Made by a program: the position numbers and the translations under genes. 64,000 nucleotides of DNA from Acidovorax sp. NB1 (GTDB lineage Bacteria > Pseudomonadota > Gammaproteobacteria > Burkholderiales > Burkholderiaceae_C): assembly GCF_005405905.1 (NCBI RefSeq), contig NZ_BJHU01000005.1, positions 124,001 through 188,000 of the forward strand. Direction: 5' to 3'. Shown here in pieces: positions 1 through 8,672 of this stretch (its first letter is position 1; every line of letters begins with the position of its first letter). The notes under the pieces were generated by a model. The model did not search any database. It was not told the origin of the DNA and saw nothing but the letters and a program-made list of their open reading frames with translations.

Positions 1-653
1 CCAAAGCCGTTGCAGGCCAGGATGAGTGCGTCGCAGGCCAGGTGCTCCAGCGTGCCGTCGGGCCGCTCGTAGCCCACACCGATCACGCGCTGTTGGGCGT
101 TGACCCACAGCTCGCGCACCGTGGCTTCGGTGATCAGCGGAATGTCCGCCGCTGTCACGGCGTTGGCCAGGCGGCCCATCAGGCCCACGCCAGTTTTCTC
201 GGGGGTGGCGTGCATGCGGCGCACGCTGTGGCCGGGGTACAAGAATCCATCGAGCACCTGCCACTGCAGGCCGTGGCGCGTTTGCAGTGCGTCCAGCGCC
301 GGGCCTATGGCCTGGGCATAGGCCTGCACCAGATGCGGCGCCGCCCTGCCCTTGGCCTTGGCGCTGATGTCGGTGGCGAACCGCTCCGGGCTGTCGTCGT
401 CAATGCCCGCCGCGCGCTGCGCCTGCGTGCCGGGCGCGGGGATAAAGCCGGATGACAGGGCCGAGGAGCCCAGCGGCGTGGCATCGCGCTCCAGCACGGC
501 GCAGTCCACACCGCCGTCGTGCAGCATCAGCGCCGCCGTAAGGCCACAGGCGCCGCCACCCACGATGAGCACCGGCACATGGGCGTCTTGCGCCACGTTG
601 CCGGGCATGTGCTCGGCATGGCAGATGCGGGGCGTACTCATTGGCGCATTCAT
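1..653 (-). CDS. FAD-dependent oxidoreductase, fumarate-reductase/ketosteroid-dehydrogenase type (3' end beyond window)
   Basis: About 217 N-terminal residues are visible; the gene continues past base 1. After a short leader the protein has a Rossmann FAD-binding start, VLIVGGGACGLTAAL (residues 28-42), followed by the acidic VLERD end of the second strand. The SSALSSGFIPAPGT stretch fits the flavin-contacting loop of the fumarate reductase/succinate dehydrogenase flavoprotein superfamily, whose members reduce or oxidise C=C bonds next to carbonyls. The ATG overlaps the stop of the upstream hydrolase gene as ATGA (650-653), so translation is probably coupled; a second in-frame ATG lies at 641. 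It is the last visible member of the catabolic unit and probably supplies its redox step. Substrate unknown. Confidence 0.8.
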   Translation of the reverse strand, partial: MNAPMSTPRICHAEHMPGNVAQDAHVPVLIVGGGACGLTAALMLHDGGVDCAVLERDATPLGSSALSSGFIPAPGTQAQRAAGIDDDSPERFATDISAKAKGRAAPHLVQAYAQAIGPALDALQTRHGLQWQVLDGFLYPGHSVRRMHATPEKTGVGLMGRLANAVTAADIPLITEATVRELWVNAQQRVIGVGYERPDGTLEHLACDALILACNGF

Positions 654-1273
654 GCGGAAGGAACCGCCACAGCGGCCGCAAAGTCGGCGCATGTCAGCAC
701 CTGGGCCACGTTGGCCATGTCGGCCAGCGAGGTGTCGTGCACTTCCTGCCTGAAGGCCGCGCAGCCGTCGGACAGCACCAGCGTCTGGTAGTCGCGCATG
801 TGCGCATCGCGCACTGTACTGGCCACGCCCCCGTTGGTGACGATGCCGCACACCACCACGGTGGTGATGCCCGCGCGGCGCAGCACCCAGTCAAGCTGGG
901 TGTTGAAAAAGGCCGAATACGCCACCTTGCACACCGACACGTCCACCCAAGGTGCGATCTCGGACACATGGGACTGGCCCGTGCTGCCGGGGGCAAAGTC
1001 GCCACGGCGCAGAAACGGGCGCAAGGCCTTGAGGTGGGGCGAGACCATGGGCTCGCCCTGCGCGTCGGGCCACAGGGTGAACTGGCTGCCCACCACCATG
1101 CCGCCCGCCGCCTTGAGCGCCTGGGCCACCGCAGCCACCCGTGGCGGCAAGGCCTGGGCGGCAGCGCTCACCGCGCCGCCGCGTGCATAGGCGCCATCCG
1201 GCGCCAGAAAGTCGTTTTGCAGGTCGATGATGACCAGCGCGGTGTGGCGCGGGTCGATGGCGTCGTGGCTCAT
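650..1273 (-). CDS. Isochorismatase-fold hydrolase lacking the catalytic cysteine
   Basis: A 207-residue cysteine-hydrolase-superfamily protein. Asp17 (IIDLQNDF) and Lys116 (VCKVAYSAF) of the family triad are present. In the nucleophile segment, GIVTNGGVAST, the usual Cys is replaced by Gly149. The codon is clear in the DNA. Nicotinamidases, N-carbamoylsarcosine amidases and maleamate amidases need that Cys. True isochorismatases such as EntB and PhzD carry Gly there and hydrolyse a vinyl ether without a covalent intermediate. A simple amidase call is therefore doubtful. The start overlaps the hyuA stop by ATGA and the stop overlaps the oxidoreductase start by ATGA, so it sits firmly inside the catabolic unit. 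Confidence 0.85.
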   Translation of the reverse strand: MSHDAIDPRHTALVIIDLQNDFLAPDGAYARGGAVSAAAQALPPRVAAVAQALKAAGGMVVGSQFTLWPDAQGEPMVSPHLKALRPFLRRGDFAPGSTGQSHVSEIAPWVDVSVCKVAYSAFFNTQLDWVLRRAGITTVVVCGIVTNGGVASTVRDAHMRDYQTLVLSDGCAAFRQEVHDTSLADMANVAQVLTCADFAAAVAVPSA

Positions 1274-3354
1274 GCTCCGTCCCCCGCGTCAGCCCGCACC
1301 AGCAGATTGCCCAGCGGGTCCACCGTGGCGCTGAAGCCAGGCTCCAGCCACACCGTGGTGTCGGGCTGCTCCAGGATGGCCGGACCGTCGATGCGGGTGC
1401 CCACAGGCAGGTCCAGGCGTGCATGGCGCGCGGCGTCCCACCAGCGACCGGCGTGGAACACACGCTGCACACCCAGCGAGGGGTTCACGGTGGTGGTCTG
1501 CGGGGCCAGCACCGTCAGGTCGAACTTGGGGCGCACGCCGACACGGGCGTAGCGCAGGTTCATCACCCGCACGGCAATGCCGTCAAGCACGCGGCCAAAG
1601 GCGGCGCGGTAGGCGGCCTCGAACGCTGCGCGGATACCGTCATGGCTTAGCGCGTCGGCCGCCACAGGCACCTGCACAGTGTGCGTCTGCCCGGCGTAGA
1701 GCATGTCGAGCGCAATGATCTCCTGCACTTCCACAAACTTCACGCCCGCGGAATCGAGCCGCTGCTGGCAGGTGGCGGCCAGTGTGGCCACGCGCTGGCG
1801 CAGGTCGGCCACGTCCAGGTCGGCCAGGGGCTTGTTCAGCGTCTGTACCGCGTCGTGGCGCATGTCGGCCATCACGCAGCCCAGGGCCGAGGTCACGCCG
1901 GGGTAGCGCGGCACGATGCCCGTGCCCACGCCCACCTCGCGCATCATGGCGCACACATGCAGCGCGCCGCCGCCGCCAAACGGCATATAGGCAAACTGGC
2001 GCGGGTCGTGCCCACGCTCGATGGACACCACGCGCACGGCGCCTGCCATCTTGGCGTTGGCGACCGTAAGGATGGCTTCGGCCGCCGCCATCACGTCCAG
2101 GCCCAGGGGCTTGGCGACATGGGTCTCGATGGCGTCGCGCGACTTTTGTGCGTCCATGGCGGCCAGCAGACCACCGCCCAGGGGGCGGTTGGCGGCAATG
2201 CGGCCCAGCAGCACATTGGCATCTGTCACCGTAGGGCGCGTGTTGCCCCGGCCATAGCAGGCCGGGCCGGGGATGCTGCCCGCCGACTCGGGGCCCACCT
2301 GCAGCATGCCGCTGGCGTCTACCGAGGCGATGGAGCCGCCACCCGCGCCGATGGTCTCGATCTGGATCATGGGCGAGCGCACCACCATGCCGAACTCAAT
2401 GGCCGTTTGTGCAGCCAGCGCCGCTTCGCCCTTGGCCACCAGCGACACGTCAAAGGAGGTGCCGCCCATATCGCCCGTGATCACATCGGGGAAGCCTGCC
2501 GCACGCGCAATGGCCGCGCAGGCAATCACGCCCGCAGCGGGACCCGAGAGCGCGGTGCGCACCGGCACATCGCAGGCTGTCTGGCGCGACATCACGCCGC
2601 CGTTGCTCTGCACGATGAGCAGCTCGCCGCCAAAGCCCTGCGTGCGCAGGTCGCCCTCCAGCCGCTCCAGGTAGCTGCCCACGACGGGCTGCAGGGACGC
2701 GTTGAGCGTGGCGGTGGAGCAGCGCTCGAACTCACGGATTTCGGGCAGCACCTCGCTGGCGGCCGTCACATGCGGGTTGGGCCACACGCTGCGCACGGCG
2801 GCTACGGCGGCCTGTTCGTTGGCGGGGTTGGCGTAGGTGTTGATGAAGAACACGCAGACGGCCTCGCAGCCCGCCTCCAGCAGCGCGCGGGCCTGCGCCT
2901 TGACTTGCTCCACATCTACTGGTGTGTGCACCGCGCCGTCGGCCAGCACGCGCTCGTCCACCTCCAGCCGCAAGTCGCGCGGCACGATGGGCTCGAAGCT
3001 GCCGCGCAGGCCCCAGGTCTGCGGCCGGTCGCGGCGGCGCATCTCCAGCACATCGCGAAAGCCGCGCGTGGTGATGATGCCGGTGCGCGCCACCTTGCGC
3101 TCCAGCAGCGCATTGGTGCCCACGGTGGTGCCGTGCACGATGGTGGCGATCTGCCCGGCCGAGTCAGCCACACGCGCCACGCCATTCATGAAGCCGCGCG
3201 CCTCCTCGCCCCGGGTGCTGGGCACCTTGACGATGCGGGCGCTGCCGTCGCGCTCGTCCAGCACGAACAGGTCGGTGAAGGTGCCACCCACGTCCACGCC
3301 CACCACATAGGACGCCTCGCTCAAAGCCTTGTCCGAAACCTTGCCGCTACTCAT
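1270..3354 (-). CDS. hyuA: Hydantoinase/5-oxoprolinase family protein, subunit A
   Basis: A 694-residue HyuA-type protein. The N-terminal Hydant_A_N domain opens with GVDVGGTFTDLF (residues 19-30), the ATP-phosphate-binding segment of this actin-fold family, followed by HGTTVGTNALLERK. The central Hydantoinase_A domain has GDMGGTSFDVSL and GAGGGSIA. Family members are ATP-dependent and open lactam or hydantoin rings (5-oxoprolinase, N-methylhydantoinase, caprolactamase) or carboxylate acetone or acetophenone. The length is normal for a free-standing subunit. It is coupled to hyuB by an ATGA overlap at 3351-3354, as expected for a heteromeric enzyme. The substrate cannot be read from sequence. 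Confidence 0.9.
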   Translation of the reverse strand: MSSGKVSDKALSEASYVVGVDVGGTFTDLFVLDERDGSARIVKVPSTRGEEARGFMNGVARVADSAGQIATIVHGTTVGTNALLERKVARTGIITTRGFRDVLEMRRRDRPQTWGLRGSFEPIVPRDLRLEVDERVLADGAVHTPVDVEQVKAQARALLEAGCEAVCVFFINTYANPANEQAAVAAVRSVWPNPHVTAASEVLPEIREFERCSTATLNASLQPVVGSYLERLEGDLRTQGFGGELLIVQSNGGVMSRQTACDVPVRTALSGPAAGVIACAAIARAAGFPDVITGDMGGTSFDVSLVAKGEAALAAQTAIEFGMVVRSPMIQIETIGAGGGSIASVDASGMLQVGPESAGSIPGPACYGRGNTRPTVTDANVLLGRIAANRPLGGGLLAAMDAQKSRDAIETHVAKPLGLDVMAAAEAILTVANAKMAGAVRVVSIERGHDPRQFAYMPFGGGGALHVCAMMREVGVGTGIVPRYPGVTSALGCVMADMRHDAVQTLNKPLADLDVADLRQRVATLAATCQQRLDSAGVKFVEVQEIIALDMLYAGQTHTVQVPVAADALSHDGIRAAFEAAYRAAFGRVLDGIAVRVMNLRYARVGVRPKFDLTVLAPQTTTVNPSLGVQRVFHAGRWWDAARHARLDLPVGTRIDGPAILEQPDTTVWLEPGFSATVDPLGNLLVRADAGDGA

Positions 3355-5063
3355 GCCTTGCCTTTCATTACGGAGGGGGCGCTCACATAGCCCATCGCCA
3401 GATCCTTCTCACGCGCTGCCGCATCCCGCGCGGCCGGGGCCCCGTAGCCACCACCGCCGGGGGTTTCCAGGCGCACGCGCTCGCCGTGCTTGAGGCGAAT
3501 ACCGATCATCTTGGAGCGCATGGGTGGTTGCTTCCATTCACTATCGTTTTCATAGCTGAAGACGTTCATGGAACCAGCGCTACCGCCCGAAATTCCTTGA
3601 GGCGATGCCTTGCCGCGCTCGCCAAATATGAAAACCTCGGCGTCTTGTTCCAGCAGCTCAATCTCATAGATGGCGCCCAGGCCACCCCGGTGCTGGCCGT
3701 CGCCGCCCGAGTCGGGCCGCAACGCCCACTGCGTGAAGCGCACGGGGTACGCCGCCTCCAGAATTTCGAGCGGCGGGATGGTGGCGGTGGAGATGGGCGC
3801 GTTGCCGTGGCTAAGGCCATCGCCATCGCTGTGCCCGCCGTGGCCGCCGCCGAAGAAGCTGAACATCACCCAGCGTTGGCCCTTGCGCGCGGCATCGGTG
3901 CGCAGCCCGGCGATGGACAGCGCGTTGATCGTTCCGTAAGCCTGGGCCATGGCGCGCTTCGGGTCGGCCTGTGCGGTGGCGCTGAAGATCACATCGATCA
4001 TGCGCAGGATGGTCTCGGTGTAGCCACCCACGGGGCGCGGGCGGGCGGCGCTGATGACCAGGCCCTCGGGCAGCACAAAGTCCACCGCGTCCAGCACACC
4101 CGCATTGGCAGGTACATCCGGGAACAAGTGCTTGAGCGCCACATAGCAGGCCGCAATGGCCGTGGCGCGCGAGATGTTGACCGGCCCTGCGCACTGCGGC
4201 GAGGTGCGCGAAAAGTCGAGCGTCAGGCGGTCGCCCTGCACCGTCATGTCGAGCGCAATGGTCAGCGGCTCGTCCTTCACGCCGTCGTTGTCCAGGATGT
4301 CGCTGAAGCTGTAGCGCCCGTCCGGCAGCGCCGCGATGTGCGACTGCATGAGCTTGACAGCGCGCGTGCGCAGCTCACCCATGGCCTGCTGCACCTGGGC
4401 ATCGCCGTACTGGTCCAGCAGGTCGTGCAGGCGGCGCTCGCCCAGATCCAGCGCGGCCAGCTGGCCATTCAGGTCGCCCCACAGGCTGTCGGGCAGGCGG
4501 GTGTTGGCCTTGAGGATGGCGAGCACGTCGTCGTCGAACACGCCACCGCGCACGATGCGCACGGGCGGAATCTGCACCGCCTCTTGCCAGCACTCGGTGG
4601 CGGCCGGGTTGTAGTTGCCGGGCACGTTGCCGCCCACGTCGTGCCAGTGCGCGGCCGACGCCAGGAAGCAGAACAGCTGCCCGTTGCGGAAGAACGGGCG
4701 CACCAGCTTGAAATCATTGGCGTGGGTGCCGCCCTCGTAGGGGTCGTTGAACAGCCAGGTATCCCCCGCCGTGATACCGCCGCGCTCGCCCGCCGCCCGC
4801 ATGGCCGCGCGCACTGCAAACGCCATGGCACCCACGAAGACCGGCAGGCCAGACTTGCCTTGCACCAGCGTGTCGCCGGTGGCGGCGTCGTACAGACCGT
4901 GGCAGGCGTCATGCGCCTCGGCAATGATGGGATTGAACGCGCTGCGGTACAGCGTGGCGTCCATCTCGTCAGCGATCTGTTCCAGCCGTCCGCGCAGCAC
5001 GGCCAGCGTGACCGGGTCCATGACCGGGTCCATGGGCTGCGGGGTGGGGGTGTGTTCAGCCAT
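3351..5063 (-). CDS. hyuB: Hydantoinase/5-oxoprolinase family protein, subunit B
   Basis: A 570-residue Hydantoinase_B protein, the metal-binding partner of HyuA. Visible family motifs include DPVTLAVLRGRLEQIADEM at the N-terminus, FNDPYEGGTHANDFKLV and SAAHWHDVGG (putative metal ligands), and a C-terminal TPGGGGYG. The ATG at 5063 was chosen over one at 5081 because AGGAG sits 7 nt before it. It overlaps the 3' end of the LeuD-like gene by 8 nt. With HyuA it probably forms an ATP-dependent cyclic amidase (or carboxylase). Nothing looks broken. Confidence 0.9.
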   Translation of the reverse strand: MAEHTPTPQPMDPVMDPVTLAVLRGRLEQIADEMDATLYRSAFNPIIAEAHDACHGLYDAATGDTLVQGKSGLPVFVGAMAFAVRAAMRAAGERGGITAGDTWLFNDPYEGGTHANDFKLVRPFFRNGQLFCFLASAAHWHDVGGNVPGNYNPAATECWQEAVQIPPVRIVRGGVFDDDVLAILKANTRLPDSLWGDLNGQLAALDLGERRLHDLLDQYGDAQVQQAMGELRTRAVKLMQSHIAALPDGRYSFSDILDNDGVKDEPLTIALDMTVQGDRLTLDFSRTSPQCAGPVNISRATAIAACYVALKHLFPDVPANAGVLDAVDFVLPEGLVISAARPRPVGGYTETILRMIDVIFSATAQADPKRAMAQAYGTINALSIAGLRTDAARKGQRWVMFSFFGGGHGGHSDGDGLSHGNAPISTATIPPLEILEAAYPVRFTQWALRPDSGGDGQHRGGLGAIYEIELLEQDAEVFIFGERGKASPQGISGGSAGSMNVFSYENDSEWKQPPMRSKMIGIRLKHGERVRLETPGGGGYGAPAARDAAAREKDLAMGYVSAPSVMKGKA

Positions 5064-5643
5064 GCAGGGGCTCCTTGCCAAAGCGGGCGCGCAGCTGGTT
5101 CATCAGCCCACCGGCGCGCACCATGTCCAAAAGAAAAGGGGGAATCGGGTCGCAGGCCAGCACACACCCCTGGGCGGTGGTGACCGACGGTGTTTGTTCG
5201 TTCAGGGTGATGCCCTCCCCCTCCGCGACGGCGTCGGCCTCGGGGCAGGTCAGCAGCAGCAGGCCCAGGTTGAACGCGTTGCGGAAGTAGAGGCCACTGA
5301 ACGACGGCGCAATCACCGCCGCCACGCCCAGGCGCACCAGCACGGCAGCCGCCTGCTCGCGCGAGGAGCCAATACCAAAGTTGGGCCCGGCCACGATCAC
5401 ATCGCCCTTGCGCACGCCCGCCACAAAGTCGGGGCGTACGGATTCGAGGCAGTGGCGCGCCAGCACGTCGATGCCGTGCTTCATGGCGTGGCCGGGGGCT
5501 AGCACGTCGGTGTCGATGTCGGCACCCAACTTCCAAACTCGTGCCCCCACGCTCCCCACTGCGTGTGGTTCGCTGCCCCCCGAGGGGGCCGGGCCTTGCT
5601 TGGGGCGGCCCGGCGCTGCGGCCATCCGGTGTTTGCTCGTCAT
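5056..5643 (-). CDS. LeuD/aconitase-swivel-like dehydratase small subunit
   Basis: A 195-residue small subunit of the isopropylmalate-isomerase/aconitase superfamily. Diagnostic motifs are GADIDTDVLAPG near residue 40 and GPNFGIGSSREQAA near residue 86, which carries the substrate-binding Gly-Ser-Ser-Arg. The first 33 or so residues are unlike the family and are encoded by a GC-rich dispersed repeat (5541-5627), so this N-terminus is either acquired or untranslated. It overlaps the large-subunit gene by 4 nt. Biosynthetic LeuCD is unlikely because the neighbours are catabolic. Maleate/citraconate hydratase or dimethylmalate dehydratase, which use the same fold, are better guesses. Confidence 0.85.
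   Translation of the reverse strand: MTSKHRMAAAPGRPKQGPAPSGGSEPHAVGSVGARVWKLGADIDTDVLAPGHAMKHGIDVLARHCLESVRPDFVAGVRKGDVIVAGPNFGIGSSREQAAAVLVRLGVAAVIAPSFSGLYFRNAFNLGLLLLTCPEADAVAEGEGITLNEQTPSVTTAQGCVLACDPIPPFLLDMVRAGGLMNQLRARFGKEPLHG
5541..5627. repeat. GC-rich Comamonadaceae-type dispersed repeat inside coding sequence
   Basis: The stretch contains CCCCCCGAGGGGGCC and GGGCCTTGCTTGGGGCGGCCC, plus the CCACTGCGTGTGG segment. From general knowledge this resembles an element seen repeatedly between genes in Acidovorax, Delftia and Variovorax. Here it encodes the N-terminal extension of the LeuD-like protein, in frame. I found no second copy in this window, so identification as a repeat rests on memory, not on comparison within the window. 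Confidence 0.55.
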
Positions 5644-6926
5644 GCCAGCACCTCCCGGGGGTCGGTAATACAGCCGCGCAGCGCCGAGGCCGCCACCGTG
5701 TACGGCGATGCCAGGTACACCTGCGCCGTGGGCGAGCCCATGCGGCCTTTGAAATTGCGTGCCGTGCTGGAGATAACGTTGGTGGCGTCGCCCACCGTGT
5801 CGCCATAGCCCGCGCAGGCCCCACAGGTGGTGGGGAACAGTTCAGCCCCTGCGTCTTGCAGCACCTGCAGCACGCCTTCGGCCTGGGCGGCGGCCTGGTC
5901 GCGCTGGCTGGCAGGCGCCACCATCAGGCGCACGCCGGGGGCCACTCGCTGGCCACGCAGCACGCTGGCGGCGGCGCGCAGGTCGTCCAGCTTTGCGCCA
6001 GTACAGGCGCCGATGTAGGCCACGTCAATGCCCTGCCCAGCATGCTGCGCCACGGGCGCGGCGTTGGCGGGGCTGTGCGGGGCTGCGACCTGGGGCGTGA
6101 GCGTGGTGGCGTCGAAAGTGTGGCGCGTCAGGTCAGCACCTTCGTCCGTGCGCCAGGCATCCAGCCCCTGCAGGTCTGCATCGGGCACACCCGCCGCCCG
6201 CAGCCAATCGCGGGTGGTGTTGTCGGGGGCAATCAGCCCGGCCTGTGCGCCCAGCTCGGCGCTCATGTTGGACAGAGTCATGCGCTCTTGCATGCCCAGC
6301 GCCTGAATGGCGGGCCCGGCGAATTCCACGGCCTGGTACTGGCCGCCGTTCATGCCAAAGCGGCCGATCATGTGCAGCATCATGTCCTTGGCGGTCACGC
6401 CTGCAGCCAGCCGGCCGCTCCAGTGCATCTGCAGGGTGTGCGGCACACGCAGCCAGATTTCACCGGTCACGACCACGCCCAGCATCTCGGTGCTGCCAAT
6501 GCCGAACATATAGGCGCCAAACGCGCCACCCGTGGGTGAATGCGAGTCGCCGCCCACGCAGAACATGCCGGGGCGGATGTGGCCGTGCTGGGGCACCACC
6601 ACATGGCAGATGCCCTGGCCGTCGTACACGTGGGGCAAATCCTGCTCGCGCGCCCAGTCGCGGGCGATGCGCACGATGCGGCGCGATTCGTCGTCGCGCT
6701 CGGGCAGGTAGTGGTCCATCACCAGGACCACGCGGCGCTTGTCCCAGATCTGGGCGCCCAGCTCTTCCAGCATGGGCTTGAGCCGGCGTGGGCCGGACGA
6801 GTCGTGGAACATGGCCAGATCGACACGGCAATTGACGATCTCGCCAGGCGTGACGCGGTCGCGGCCACTGGCGCGGGCCACGAGCTTCTGCGCCAGCGTG
6901 CTCGGGGGGCTGGAACGGACGCTCAT
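5640..6926 (-). CDS. LeuC/aconitase-like dehydratase large subunit
   Basis: A 428-residue 4Fe-4S aconitase-superfamily protein of the LeuC-like, bacterial short type. Motifs include VMDHYLPERDD near residue 70, GGDSHSPTGGAFGAYMFGIG (conserved DSH and the catalytic-cleft glycines), and cluster-ligand cysteines in IGACTGAK and TTCGACAGYG. These enzymes hydrate or dehydrate small di- or tri-carboxylates. It is paired with the small subunit by ATGA overlap and starts in an ATGA overlap with the Bug receptor gene (6923-6926). Likely reaction: hydration of an unsaturated dicarboxylate formed downstream of the ring-opening enzyme. The exact substrate is unknown. Confidence 0.87.
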   Translation of the reverse strand: MSVRSSPPSTLAQKLVARASGRDRVTPGEIVNCRVDLAMFHDSSGPRRLKPMLEELGAQIWDKRRVVLVMDHYLPERDDESRRIVRIARDWAREQDLPHVYDGQGICHVVVPQHGHIRPGMFCVGGDSHSPTGGAFGAYMFGIGSTEMLGVVVTGEIWLRVPHTLQMHWSGRLAAGVTAKDMMLHMIGRFGMNGGQYQAVEFAGPAIQALGMQERMTLSNMSAELGAQAGLIAPDNTTRDWLRAAGVPDADLQGLDAWRTDEGADLTRHTFDATTLTPQVAAPHSPANAAPVAQHAGQGIDVAYIGACTGAKLDDLRAAASVLRGQRVAPGVRLMVAPASQRDQAAAQAEGVLQVLQDAGAELFPTTCGACAGYGDTVGDATNVISSTARNFKGRMGSPTAQVYLASPYTVAASALRGCITDPREVLA

Positions 6927-7888
6927 TCGGGCTTGGCTCCAGAAAACTGCACCACCTTGGCCCAGCGCGGAATCTCGGCCTGCACAAAGCGCGCAAACTC
7001 TTCGGGGCTGTTGCCCACGGGCACGGCACCTTCGTGCTCCAGGCGCCGCTTTACATCGGGCGAGGCAATGGCCTGGCGTGCTGCGTCGCTGATGCGTTTG
7101 GCCAGCTCCGGGTTCATCTGCCCCGGGCCGAACAGCCCGAACCAGGCACTGGACTCATAACCGGGCAGCACCTCGGCAATCGCGGGCACATCGGGGAACG
7201 CGGGCAGGCGCTGCACGCTGGTCACCCCCAGCGCCTTGAGCTTGCCCGCGCGGATCTGCGCCTGGGCATTGCCCACGGCGGCAAACATCAGCTCCACTTG
7301 CCCGGCCAGCACATCCTGCAGCGCGGGCGCAGTGCCCCGGTACGGAATGTTCACGATGTAGGCACCCGACTGCATCTTGAACGCGTCCCCCGCAAGGTGC
7401 AGGGACGAGCCCACGGCGCCGATCGCAAAGTTGAGCTTGCCGGGCTTGGCCTTGGCCAGGGCAATCAGCTCGCGCACATCCTTGGCGGGCACCGCGGGGT
7501 TGGCCACCAGCACCGAGGGCGAGGTCGCCACGCAGGTCAGCGGCGTGAAGTCCTTGATGGGGTCGAACGGCAGCGTCTTGTACAGGCTGGCGTTGATGGC
7601 ATGGCTGGTGAAGCTCATCAGCAGGGTATTGCCATCGGGCGCGGCCTTGGCTACCGCGTCGGCCGCGATGTTGCCGCCCGCGCCAGGTCGGTTCTCGACA
7701 ATGACGGTGCGGCCTAGCAGGCGGCCCATTTCGATGGCCAGGGTGCGCGCCAGCGTGTCGGTGGAGCCGCCGGCCGGGGCACCCACCAGGATGCGGATGG
7801 GGGTGTTGCCTTGGGCCAGCGCCAGCGGGCCCTGCCACAGGGCGGGCGCGGCGCCCAGGGCAACCAAGATGTGACGGCGTGAAGTCAT
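6923..7888 (-). CDS. Bug family tripartite tricarboxylate transporter substrate receptor (orphan)
   Basis: A 321-residue periplasmic receptor. The signal sequence begins TSRRHILVALGA (twin-arginine-like) and ends near LALAQG. The mature domain has the Bug hallmarks: PIRILVGAPAGGSTD, VIVENRPGAGGNIAAD, a central NIPYRGTAPALQDVLAGQV, and a C-terminal region ending in PEEFARFVQAEIPRWAKVV. Bug proteins bind carboxylates or aromatic acids and often lack cognate TctA/TctB membrane proteins, as here. The ATG at 7888 is preceded by GGAG about 8 nt away, which decides against upstream in-frame starts that would overlap livF. It probably senses or delivers the unit's substrate or an intermediate. Confidence 0.9.
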   Translation of the reverse strand: MTSRRHILVALGAAPALWQGPLALAQGNTPIRILVGAPAGGSTDTLARTLAIEMGRLLGRTVIVENRPGAGGNIAADAVAKAAPDGNTLLMSFTSHAINASLYKTLPFDPIKDFTPLTCVATSPSVLVANPAVPAKDVRELIALAKAKPGKLNFAIGAVGSSLHLAGDAFKMQSGAYIVNIPYRGTAPALQDVLAGQVELMFAAVGNAQAQIRAGKLKALGVTSVQRLPAFPDVPAIAEVLPGYESSAWFGLFGPGQMNPELAKRISDAARQAIASPDVKRRLEHEGAVPVGNSPEEFARFVQAEIPRWAKVVQFSGAKPE

Positions 7889-7955
7889 GGGGTGTGTCTC
7901 CAATCCTGTGGTTTTGTGACTTGCGGGGTGGTGGCTTGCGGGGCAAGTGCAGGCA

Positions 7956-8672
7956 TCACAGCCCCAGATAGGCGCGGCGCAGGTCGTCGCTGCGCAGCAA
8001 GTCGGCGGGGGCACCCGAGAAGCGGATGCTTCCGTTCTCCATCACGTAGGCTCGGTCGGCGATTTCGAGGGACTGGCCCACGTTCTGCTCCACCAGCATT
8101 ACCGCCAGGCCTGTGGAGCGCAGCTGCCGGATCAGGCCAAACATCTCTTCGACCAGCAGGGGCGACAGCCCCAGCGAAGGCTCGTCAAGGATGAGCAGGC
8201 GCGGCTCAGCCATCATTCCACGGCCGATGGCCAGCATCTGCTGCTCGCCACCGCTCATGGTGCCGGCGAGCTGCAGGGTGCGCTCCTTCAGGCGTGGGAA
8301 GGTGGCAAATACCTTTTCAATGTTCTCGGCCCGGCGCTCGCGCGCCCGGGTGAAGCTGCCGAGCGCCAGGTTCTCCATCACGCTCAGGTTGGGGAAGATC
8401 TTGCGGCCTTCGGGCACCTGGATCAGGCCGGCCTTGACGACGTCGGTGTAGTGGGCACCGCTGAGGTCGGCCCCATCAAATGCCACCTTGCCCGCCCAGG
8501 CCTTGTAGATGCCGCAGACCACGTTATTCAGCGTGGACTTGCCCGCGCCGTTGCTGCCCAGCAGCGCCACGGTCTCGCCCGGCAGCACCTGCAGATCCAC
8601 ACCCCGTAGCACTTCCACCCGGCCGTAGCCGCCGCGCAGGCCGGTGATTTCCAGCAAGGGAGAGGTGCTCAT
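7956..8672 (-). CDS. livF: Branched-chain amino acid-type ABC transporter ATPase
   Basis: A 238-residue LivF-type ATPase. Walker A is GSNGAGKST, the ABC signature is MSGGEQQML, Walker B is LLILDEPSLGLSP, and the H-loop lies in MLVEQNV. The N-terminus (LLEITGLRGGYGRVEVLRGVDL) is typical for LivF, which energises uptake with LivG. The start overlaps the livG stop by ATGA. About 67 nt separate its stop from the Bug receptor start. In this unit it most likely imports an amide- or urea-like substrate rather than leucine. Confidence 0.93.
   Translation of the reverse strand: MSTSPLLEITGLRGGYGRVEVLRGVDLQVLPGETVALLGSNGAGKSTLNNVVCGIYKAWAGKVAFDGADLSGAHYTDVVKAGLIQVPEGRKIFPNLSVMENLALGSFTRARERRAENIEKVFATFPRLKERTLQLAGTMSGGEQQMLAIGRGMMAEPRLLILDEPSLGLSPLLVEEMFGLIRQLRSTGLAVMLVEQNVGQSLEIADRAYVMENGSIRFSGAPADLLRSDDLRRAYLGL

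Noticed and set aside
1681-3390. 569-codon plus-strand frame opposite hyuA
   Set aside because: A shadow of the GC-rich hyuA gene, which has strong family motifs and coupled neighbours.
3541-3600. Sequence in hyuB resembling the dispersed repeat (CTATCGTTTTCATAGCTG)
   Set aside because: The GCGCGG-GAGGCC half is absent, and the encoded NVFSYENDSEW segment looks like normal HyuB sequence.
5056-6926. Calling the LeuCD-like pair the leucine-biosynthetic isopropylmalate isomerase
   Set aside because: No leuA/leuB neighbours. The pair is embedded and overlapped within a catabolic operon.
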